Assembly: GCA_937907495.1 (NCBI GenBank)
Contig: CALESS010000322.1
Location: forward strand, 1 to 11,136
Direction: 5' to 3'
DNA from: an uncultured Anaerolineaceae bacterium
GTDB lineage: Bacteria > Chloroflexota > Anaerolineae > Anaerolineales > Anaerolineaceae
Length of the DNA: 11,136 nucleotides
Each line of letters opens with the position of its first letter. Positions within the stretch are counted from its first letter, which is position 1. The notes beneath the pieces were generated by a model. The model was not told where the DNA came from and ran no database searches. It worked only from the letters and a program-made list of their open reading frames with translations. Below are positions 5,871 to 11,136 of the stretch, one piece after another. The translations under genes were made by a program, and so were the position numbers.

Positions 5871-5926
5871 TGTAAGGCCATTGCAAAGTGGCAACCCCTT
5901 GTGGAATCTGGGGACGAATTTATAAT
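5871..5926 (+). promoter_or_regulatory. Pilin 4 promoter with paired TGYAA boxes
   Basis: TATAAT at 5921-5926 and TTGTGG at 5899-5904 with a 16-bp spacer. TGTAAG (5871) and TGCAAAG (5882) are 11 bp apart, the second 39 bases before the -10. AAGTGGCAA, TTGTGG and the leader CAATTCATTCTGATAGGAG are shared with pilin 1 at the other end of the array. Confidence 0.8.
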
Positions 5927-5963
5927 GAGGTCAATCAATTCATTCTGATAGGAGAACGCAGTC

Positions 5964-6110
5964 ATGTTATTTGCCCCGAAAGAAAAAGCCCAAGGTTTGG
6001 TTGAGTACGCTCTGATCCTCGTACTCGTCGCCGTCGTCGTCATCGTCATCCTGGCCCTCCTCGGCCCGGCCATCGGTAAGATCTTCAGCAACGTCGTCCA
6101 GGGCATCTAG
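5964..6110 (+). CDS. Flp-like pilin 4 (48 aa)
   Basis: The protein is identical to copies 2 and 3: charged leader, hydrophobic helix opening LVEYALIL, and C-terminal SNVVQGI. Codon choices and the TAG stop follow copy 2, whereas the promoter and TAGGAG ribosome site follow copy 1. The first 26 coding bases are the same in all four copies, so the leader region is the most conserved part of the DNA as well. The ATG at 5964 is fixed by the alignment with the other copies and by the Shine-Dalgarno ten bases upstream. Confidence 0.92.
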   Translation: MLFAPKEKAQGLVEYALILVLVAVVVIVILALLGPAIGKIFSNVVQGI

Positions 6111-6135
6111 TCCTTTTCGACCCATTCACAAACAA

Positions 6136-6168
6136 CTCCCCGGCTCATCGGCCGGGGAGTTTGTTATT
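6136..6168 (+). terminator. Terminator of pilin 4
   Basis: CTCCCCGGC (6136-6144) pairs with GCCGGGGAG (6151-6159), followed by TTTGTTATT. It closes the pilin array. Confidence 0.88.
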
Positions 6169-6183
6169 GCGGGGCTTCACTCG

Positions 6184-6192
6184 TGATAAAAT
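6184..6192 (+). promoter_or_regulatory. Possible extended -10 promoter for the PhzF-family gene
   Basis: TGATAAAAT at 6184-6192 matches the extended -10 form TGnTAxAAT with one mismatch and lies just past the last pilin terminator. No good -35 is present. If used, it would give a leader of about 200 bases before the gene at 6405. That leader (about 6199-6404) holds one 7-bp inverted repeat (6245-6251 with 6287-6293) and no riboswitch or coding frame I can recognise. Confidence 0.3.
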
Positions 6193-6404
6193 GCGGATAT
6201 CTTTATTCGATGTCTGCAACTCAAACCTGGCCGCCCAGGGCGCTGCAGCCGATGTTTTCCACCACTGGCAGAGAATTTCATTGTACCGGCTGCTTCCCAG
6301 GGGATGCTGCGCGATCGTCCCTTCCCTGGATCAGCGCAAAAATAACATTCAGCCTGACCCACCCCGCCAGGTATGCGAGTCGCTTTTTCCCATAGGAGCC
6401 AACC

Positions 6405-7196
6405 ATGTCCCTACCCCTGTACCAGGTGGATGCTTTCACCGATCAACTTTTCCGCGGCAACCCGGCAGGTGTTTGCCTGCTGGATGCCCCCCGCCCGGCG
6501 GAGTGGATGCAAGCCGCAGCCGCTGAGATGAACCTCTCCGAGACGGCCTTTCTCCTGCCGGAGGGGGACGGATACCGCCTGCGCTGGTTCACCCCGGCCG
6601 TGGAGGTGCGCCTGTGCGGCCACGCCACCCTCTCCAGCGCCCATATTCTTTGGAGCACGGGTCGTTCACCGGCAGATCAAACCCTCAAGTTCTACACGCT
6701 TTCCGGGTTGCTCACCGCCAGCCAAAAAGCAGGCCTCATCTGGCTGGATTTCCCGGCCCGCCCGGCCCAACCCGCCCCTGCGCCCTTCGGCCTGTTGGAA
6801 TCGCTGGGGGTGCGGGCAGACTATGTGGGACGCAGCATAGAAGATTACCTGGTGGAAGTAGCCAGCGAAGCGGAGGTGCTGACCATCGCACCCGATTTTA
6901 CGGCGTTGGCCCGGGTGCAAGCCCGCGGCGTGATCGTGACCAGCCGCCCGGCGGATGAGAGGGTGGATTTCATCTCGCGCTTCTTTGCGCCAGCGGTGGG
7001 GGTAAACGAAGACCCGGTCACAGGCTCATCCCACACGGTACTGGCCCCCTACTGGGCCGAAAAACTGGGCAAGGTGGAACTGAAAGCCGAGCAAGTCTCC
7101 CGGCGCGGCGGCAGCCTTTCCCTGCACCTGCAAGAGGAGCGGGTGAAAATTGGCGGGAATGCCGTTACGGTTTTTGGGGGAGAAATGACGGATTAA
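6405..7196 (+). CDS. PhzF-family isomerase/epimerase-like protein
   Basis: A 263-residue cytoplasmic enzyme of the PhzF family, whose fold resembles diaminopimelate epimerase; the namesake PhzF isomerises dihydro-3-hydroxyanthranilate in phenazine synthesis, but most family members have unknown substrates. Visible marks are VDAFTDQLFRGNPAGV at 8-23, NLSETAFL at 43-50 with the catalytic-type Glu 46, RWFTPAVEVRLCGHAT at 60-75 with His 73, and VNEDPVTGSSH at 200-210, followed by SRRGG at 232-236. Length fits the family (about 260-300). The ATG at 6405 has AGGAG seven bases upstream. No other phenazine genes are nearby, so a phenazine role is unlikely. Its stop overlaps the stop of the convergent membrane gene by 4 bp, leaving no room for a terminator between them. 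Confidence 0.88.
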   Translation: MSLPLYQVDAFTDQLFRGNPAGVCLLDAPRPAEWMQAAAAEMNLSETAFLLPEGDGYRLRWFTPAVEVRLCGHATLSSAHILWSTGRSPADQTLKFYTLSGLLTASQKAGLIWLDFPARPAQPAPAPFGLLESLGVRADYVGRSIEDYLVEVASEAEVLTIAPDFTALARVQARGVIVTSRPADERVDFISRFFAPAVGVNEDPVTGSSHTVLAPYWAEKLGKVELKAEQVSRRGGSLSLHLQEERVKIGGNAVTVFGGEMTD

Positions 7197-7549
7197 CGGC
7201 TTTTTTGCCGGACGCTCATGGCAATCAGCGTGCCGATCAGGATGACCAGCAGCAAGATGCTGGCGCCCAGGATGATACCCATGGTTTGGTCAGGCGTTGA
7301 AAACCATTCCTGCGGCAAAGGGGTGGCAGTGGGGACAACAAACTCCAGGTTCTGGCGGGCCGGCGGCAGCGAAGTAGCTGTTGGCGCAGCGAGGGTAGGC
7401 TCCGGGGTGGGAACCGCCATTACGGGCTGGGGCAGGAATGTGAAGCCACAGCTCATCACCAGCCAACCGAAAACCAGCAGGATGATCCCCCCCCAGAAAA
7501 GACGTGGATGCGCAGCAATGAACGCGGGGATGAAATTCAGTTTACTCAT
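7193..7549 (-). CDS. Small membrane protein with two helices and a Pro/Thr-rich loop
   Basis: A 118-residue protein of unknown function. Hydrophobic segments at about 17-35 (LFWGGIILLVFGWLVMSCG) and 89-111 flank a Pro/Thr/Ala-rich stretch (40-82) with repeated PTP and PTAT motifs like the linkers of secreted proteins in this genome. The C-terminus is basic (VRQKSR). Topology is probably a hairpin with the Pro-rich loop outside. The ATG overlaps the stop of the solute-binding lipoprotein (ATGA at 7549-7546), so the two are translationally coupled and may act together at the membrane. Cys 34 is not in a good lipobox. Confidence 0.75.
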   Translation of the reverse strand: MSKLNFIPAFIAAHPRLFWGGIILLVFGWLVMSCGFTFLPQPVMAVPTPEPTLAAPTATSLPPARQNLEFVVPTATPLPQEWFSTPDQTMGIILGASILLLVILIGTLIAMSVRQKSR

Positions 7550-8859
7550 GGCAATTTTGGGTTGGAGAACCTTTCTGCCGCGGCCTCCGCGGCTTGCAGG
7601 GAATCACTTTGACGGGTCAACACCTGGCGGACAGCCTGCTGCAACACCGGTCCCAGGCTGAAGAACAAATCATTTGCCGGGCGTAAATGGGCTGCCAGGG
7701 AAAACTCCCCGGCCTGGTCGCGGCTGCGAACGTCTGTCCAGGCTTCCAACGAGGAGGGCCGCACAGGTAACATCCCGCTGACCGGAGACCACTGCGCCAA
7801 AAATTCGGCTTCCACCAGGTATTGCGCCAATTCCATTGCCAGCAGCCGCCGGGCGGGCTGTGGATCGGCAACTGCCCAACTCCAGCCATCCGCCAGGGCA
7901 AAAGGCTGCTCACCGAGGGAGGGCAGCAAGGCAGCCGTAGTATCGGCGGGGGGAGATGCCAAGTAGCGGCTGGCCCAACCCGCCACCATCTGGGCACCGC
8001 CATCCTTATAGGTCTGCCAGGCCAGGCCATCCGAAGCCACATCCACCGTGCCCGGCAGAATCACCCCCAGGCCCAAGGCCCGGGAGTACACATCCAGCAC
8101 CTGCTTCAACACTTCGGTTTCCAACCGGGGGCGTCCCTGGTCAGTTTGAATGGAACCATTGGCCGAAAGATAGAGCGCCAGGCTGAGCATGGCCTGCGGG
8201 TCGCCAGCGGGCAGCGCCAACCGCTGACCGGAAAGCAGGATTTGTTCCCAGGTTTGCAGAGGCTCACGAAAGCTGGAGGGCCGGTAGAGCAGCACCAGGG
8301 CATCTCCGCTGAAAGGCAGGCCATACAGCCCCCCCTGCACCTCGGAGAGCTGGCGGGCGTAAGCGTACCAGTCCGGGCTTTGTAAATCAAGCGGCCCGCC
8401 ATCCAGCGGGTAAATCAACCCCTTGAGGGCGGCCGTCTCCAAATCCGTGCGCGGCAGGGCCACCAGGGAAGGCAGCGCATCCGGGGCAGCGGCACTGGCC
8501 GCATTGAGCGTATCCAACAATCCGCCCACGCCGCTGGCAGCCTTGATGCGCACGTTGATCTCCAGATCGGGGTGGCTGAGCAGGAATTCGTCCAGGCGCA
8601 TCTGCAAGAGCTGACCGGCAGCTGAACCACTTTGCGGGTCGAACTGGGGCGGCAGCCAGAGCGTCAGGGTGGATGGGTTGTGCGGGGTGGGCGTGATGGT
8701 AGGCGCGGGCATCGTCTCCACGGCCGGGGCCGTCGGTGTGAGCGGGGCAGCCGGCGTCACCTGCCCGGCCGGGTTCAGCAGGCGGGCAGGATCGAGGATG
8801 GAGCAACCGGCTGCCAGCATCAGTACCAGCGCCAGCAGCACACGGCTGAATGATTTCAT
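7546..8859 (-). CDS. Extracellular solute-binding lipoprotein, family 1-like
   Basis: A 437-residue predicted lipoprotein. The signal peptide runs MKSFSRVLLALVLMLAAGC with the lipidated Cys at 19. A Pro/Thr-rich linker follows to about 60, then the core begins STLTLWLPPQFDP. The pattern is that of MalE-type sugar-binding proteins: first strand LTLWLP, DEFLLSHPDLEINVRI, ALPSLVALPRTDLETAALKG with the hinge strand, GLPFSGDALVLLYRP, LADGWSWAVADP and a C-terminal helical region. Such proteins deliver substrates to ABC importers. No permease or ATPase genes are adjacent, so its partner is unknown or it works as a sensor or scavenger. The start at 8859 is preferred to the in-frame one at 9090, which lacks a signal peptide and overlaps the M42 gene. 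Its ATG overlaps that gene's stop (ATGA at 8859-8856). Confidence 0.83.
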   Translation of the reverse strand: MKSFSRVLLALVLMLAAGCSILDPARLLNPAGQVTPAAPLTPTAPAVETMPAPTITPTPHNPSTLTLWLPPQFDPQSGSAAGQLLQMRLDEFLLSHPDLEINVRIKAASGVGGLLDTLNAASAAAPDALPSLVALPRTDLETAALKGLIYPLDGGPLDLQSPDWYAYARQLSEVQGGLYGLPFSGDALVLLYRPSSFREPLQTWEQILLSGQRLALPAGDPQAMLSLALYLSANGSIQTDQGRPRLETEVLKQVLDVYSRALGLGVILPGTVDVASDGLAWQTYKDGGAQMVAGWASRYLASPPADTTAALLPSLGEQPFALADGWSWAVADPQPARRLLAMELAQYLVEAEFLAQWSPVSGMLPVRPSSLEAWTDVRSRDQAGEFSLAAHLRPANDLFFSLGPVLQQAVRQVLTRQSDSLQAAEAAAERFSNPKLP

Positions 8860-9857
8860 GCGAGGTGGACCGGCCCCCTCAGCAGTTCCACCAGCAAGCG
8901 GACACAGCTTTGAACGTCGCGGTAATCCACCATCTCTGAAGGCGAGTGGATATAGCGGCAGGGGATGGAAATGCAGCCCGCCGGAACACCGGCCCGGGTT
9001 AGTTGAATGGCGCGGGCATCGGTTGTGCCGCCCTCGAGGATTTCCAACTGGTGGGGAATGCCCGCCTTCCCGGCGGTATCCACCATCCAACGTACGACGC
9101 GTGGATCAGCCAGCATACCGCCATCCCGCACTTTGATTGCCGCACCCTTGCCCAGCCCGACTTCCATCTTCAAGCCTTTGGGGGTATCCCCGGAACCGGT
9201 CACATCTACCGCAATGCCCAGTTCAGGGTCAATGCCGTAGGCAGCGGTGGTGGCGCCGCGCAGGCCCACTTCTTCCTGGGTGCTGAAGACAAAATAAACC
9301 TCGTGCGGGCTTTCCGCCGGGAGCTGGCGCAGGGCTTCGATCAGCACAGCCACAGCCACCCGGTCGTCCATGGCCTTGGAAGCCAGGCGGTTGCCGAGGT
9401 CCACAAACGGACGGTCAAAGATCATCAAGTCGCCCACTTTTACCGGGCAATCTTCGCGGCTGCTGGCGCCCACATCCACAAACATCTGCTCAAAGGTATA
9501 AACGTTGGAAGCATTTTCGGTGCGCTCTGCGCCGATCACCCCGCGGGTGCCATTGAGGAAGCGTACCCGCCCGCCGGGCAGGGTGTGCGGACGCACTCCG
9601 CCGATGGTGGTGAAACGCACAAAACCGTTTTCATCCACATGGGTGGCAATCAGCCCGATTTCATCCATGTGGGCCGAGAGCATGATGCGCAGGCCGTTGG
9701 CGGCTTTGCTGCCCTTGCGCACAATCAGGTTGCCCAGGGCATCCACAGAGATTTCTCCACTCAGGGCGGCAACTTCCTGCTTGATCAGGCTGCGCACGCC
9801 ATCCTCATAGCCGGATGGGCCAACCGCTTCGACCAGTTTCTGGATCAATTCTTTCAT
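8856..9857 (-). CDS. M42 family metallo-aminopeptidase (third in the row)
   Basis: A 333-residue cytoplasmic enzyme of peptidase family M42 (TET/FrvX/YpdE-like), dinuclear metal aminopeptidases that usually form large dodecamers and trim peptides. Metal ligands and catalytic residues are all visible: His 63 and Asp 65 in SAHMDEIGLI, Asp 164 in KAMDDRVAVA, the Glu pair 195-196 in STQEEVGLRG, Asp 218 in GIAVDVTG, and His 304 in CRYIHSPSE. GGTTDARAI at 277-284 is also typical. Length is normal for the family. The ATG at 9857 has AGGAG eight bases upstream. It is 69 bp downstream of the second M42 gene, so it may be co-transcribed with it, and its TGA overlaps the ATG of the solute-binding lipoprotein. 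Confidence 0.93.
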   Translation of the reverse strand: MKELIQKLVEAVGPSGYEDGVRSLIKQEVAALSGEISVDALGNLIVRKGSKAANGLRIMLSAHMDEIGLIATHVDENGFVRFTTIGGVRPHTLPGGRVRFLNGTRGVIGAERTENASNVYTFEQMFVDVGASSREDCPVKVGDLMIFDRPFVDLGNRLASKAMDDRVAVAVLIEALRQLPAESPHEVYFVFSTQEEVGLRGATTAAYGIDPELGIAVDVTGSGDTPKGLKMEVGLGKGAAIKVRDGGMLADPRVVRWMVDTAGKAGIPHQLEILEGGTTDARAIQLTRAGVPAGCISIPCRYIHSPSEMVDYRDVQSCVRLLVELLRGPVHLA

Positions 9858-9926
9858 TTATTCATCTCCTATAAGTACTGTACCGGCAAACCCTGGGGCT
9901 TGCGAAATTATTGAAAATTGAAGCAC
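9858..9926. other. 69-bp gap between two M42 genes
   Basis: An imperfect hairpin, 9886-9903 (GCAAACCC...GGGCTTGC), lies here without a T-run on either strand, so it is not a standard terminator; it might stabilise or attenuate the message. AT-rich sequence on its upstream side (CAATAATTT on the minus strand) could hold a weak -10. Nothing firm. Confidence 0.3.
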
Positions 9927-11000
9927 TTATCTGCGCTCGCTAGCCAGCAGCTCGGGCGTCAGGCGCTCGAGGGCTTCATGCATCAAGTTCAGCGTGGCAT
10001 CCCAATCGCTGATGCGGCAAAGCAGAACCGCGGTATGGGCGTAACGGCTCGGAATGGAGATCGAAACAGAAGGCACGCCGCTGCGCACCCGGTGGATCGA
10101 ACCGGCATCCGTGCCGCCACCGCCCGGTTGGCGGAATTGATAGGGGATGCCCAGCGCATCTCCGGTTTCGCTCAACAGACGGACCAGGCGCGGGTCGGCG
10201 AGGGTGCCGGCATCCGCGGTGTAAATCGCCGGGCCAGCGCCCAGTTTGGTATTGTAGAAATGGTTCTCGCTGCCATCCCACATCGGCTGATCATTGGCGG
10301 GGGTGGAATCAATGGCGAAGGCCAGGTGGGGGTTGAAAGCATACGCTGCCACCCGCGCCCCTCGCAATCCGATCTCTTCCTGCACGGCAAAAGAAACCTG
10401 TAATTCCACGTTGGGCGGTGGATTTTTGAGCAATTCCACCAGGGTAGCCACGCCCAGGCGGTCATCCAGGGCCTTGGCGAAGATACTCTCTCCCACCTGT
10501 TGGAAACGAGTGGCAAAGGTGGCCCGCTCTCCCACTTTCACTTTCCCATTGCCGCCAGGGCCTACGTCAATCCGCAGACTTTCGAGGGGCATGGTGCGGC
10601 TGCGCTCTTCGGCAGTCGTCAGGTGAATGGGGCGGGCGCCGATAATGCCGGGGATATGATCTTTGCCCACCAGCACCGGTTTGCCCACCAGTTGGCGGGC
10701 ATCCACCCCGCCGACCTTTTCAAAGCGGAACAGGCCTTCACCATCCGAATCCACCAGCATAAAACCGACTTCGTCCATGTGGGCATCCAGCATCACCCGC
10801 AAAGGATTCGCTGTCCGGGCATGGCGAACCGCCAACAGGTTGCCCAGCGCATCTTCCCGCAGCTCATCGGCATAGGGTTTGATCTCTTCCCGCACCAGGC
10901 TGCGAACTTCGCCCTCATCGCCGCTGACGGCGCAGGCGTTGCAAAGCTTTTCCAGCAGGGCCAACAATTCAGGGGTTACTTTGGTTTCGGTGGTCATCAT
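9927..11000 (-). CDS. M42 family metallo-aminopeptidase (second in the row)
   Basis: A 357-residue cytoplasmic M42 peptidase. The expected residues are present: His 74 and Asp 76 in LDAHMDEVGF, Asp 179 in KALDDRLGVA, Glu 208-209 in VQEEIGLRG, Asp 231 in FAIDSTPA, and His 322 in SRYAHTAV. GGGTDAGSIH at 294-303 is the family's substrate-loop motif. It clearly differs from the third M42 gene (for example AIDSTPANDQP in place of AVDVTGSGD), so the two are old paralogues, probably with different peptide preferences. The start is ATG at 11000, which overlaps the upstream gene's TGA (ATGA); a second ATG follows directly at 10997. No separate Shine-Dalgarno is evident, consistent with coupling. Confidence 0.92.
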   Translation of the reverse strand: MMTTETKVTPELLALLEKLCNACAVSGDEGEVRSLVREEIKPYADELREDALGNLLAVRHARTANPLRVMLDAHMDEVGFMLVDSDGEGLFRFEKVGGVDARQLVGKPVLVGKDHIPGIIGARPIHLTTAEERSRTMPLESLRIDVGPGGNGKVKVGERATFATRFQQVGESIFAKALDDRLGVATLVELLKNPPPNVELQVSFAVQEEIGLRGARVAAYAFNPHLAFAIDSTPANDQPMWDGSENHFYNTKLGAGPAIYTADAGTLADPRLVRLLSETGDALGIPYQFRQPGGGGTDAGSIHRVRSGVPSVSISIPSRYAHTAVLLCRISDWDATLNLMHEALERLTPELLASERR

Positions 11001-11136
11001 TCTTTGTCCCAGCGCAAGGTTTCCAGGTAATCCGGTTTCAGGCGGGTGATAAATTCAGCCATCAGGCGCCCGCAGCGGGCAATATCCTTCAGGACGACCG
11101 CCTCCACCGGGGTGTGCATGTAGCGCAGCGGCAGGC
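10997..11136 (-). CDS. M42 family metallo-aminopeptidase, C-terminal end only (first in the row)
   Basis: Only the last 45 residues are inside the window; the gene continues past the right edge. They begin LPLRYMHTPVEAVVLKDI, which is the C-terminal metal-ligand segment of M42 peptidases (I/LP.RYMHTPVE..., with the His in RYMHTP), then a helix (ARCGRLMAEFITRL) and end LRWDKE. The TGA at 10999-10997 overlaps the ATG of the second M42 gene by the ATGA arrangement. Reading frame and motif match make this call fairly safe although short. Confidence 0.85.
   Translation of the reverse strand, partial: LPLRYMHTPVEAVVLKDIARCGRLMAEFITRLKPDYLETLRWDKE

Noticed and set aside
6183..6395. Small plus-strand gene (70 codons) before the PhzF-family gene
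   Set aside because: No ribosome site, no family resemblance, and stop-free length expected by chance in GC-rich DNA; a minus-strand frame in the same place looks no better.
8860..9090. 77-codon upstream extension of the solute-binding lipoprotein
   Set aside because: It would put sequence ahead of a proper lipoprotein signal peptide and overlap the M42 gene in another frame; ATG at 8859 in an ATGA overlap is preferred.
9003..9914. Plus-strand open frame (303 codons) opposite the M42 gene
   Set aside because: The minus strand carries all M42 metal ligands; the plus frame has shadow composition.

Overview
The window looks like chromosomal DNA of a Chloroflexota bacterium, most likely Anaerolineae. 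That placement is an inference from GC-rich coding, secreted lipoproteins with long Thr/Pro linkers, very short Flp-like pilins, several M42 aminopeptidases in a row, and a GGGGCACGG-type intergenic repeat. No rRNA, tRNA, transposase, integrase or CRISPR array was seen.

Left part (1-4625, all genes on the minus strand). Positions 1-240 hold a nested intergenic repeat. Reading in the direction of transcription from 4625 down: a small acidic protein, a multi-pass membrane protein resembling the LiaI/LiaF transmembrane region, a secreted beta-propeller-like lipoprotein, a hairpin terminator, a secreted/membrane protein with two pairs of cysteines, then mscL (mechanosensitive channel with an added C-terminal zinc ribbon) and yjjX (inosine/xanthosine triphosphatase), the last two forming an operon.

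Middle part (4660-6165, plus strand). Four almost identical 48-residue Flp-like pilin genes stand in tandem. Each has its own promoter with a perfect TATAAT, an upstream pair of TGYAA boxes 11 bp apart, an identical leader and Shine-Dalgarno, and its own GC hairpin plus T-tract terminator. The four units are mosaic: promoters group as 1/4 and 2/3, coding regions as 1/3 and 2/4, terminator loops as 1/2 and 3/4. This array is the most unusual thing in the window. It looks like a high-dosage, co-regulated pilin supply shaped by recombination between copies.

Right part (6166-11136). A PhzF-family gene on the plus strand ends in a 4-bp convergent overlap with a minus-strand set. That set runs from the right edge leftward: an M42 aminopeptidase (partial), a second M42 aminopeptidase, a third M42 aminopeptidase, a family-1 solute-binding lipoprotein and a small two-helix membrane protein. 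Three of its four junctions are ATGA stop/start overlaps, so most of these proteins are probably translationally coupled. The pairing of cytoplasmic peptidases with an orphan substrate-binding lipoprotein suggests peptide or nutrient scavenging, but this is inference.
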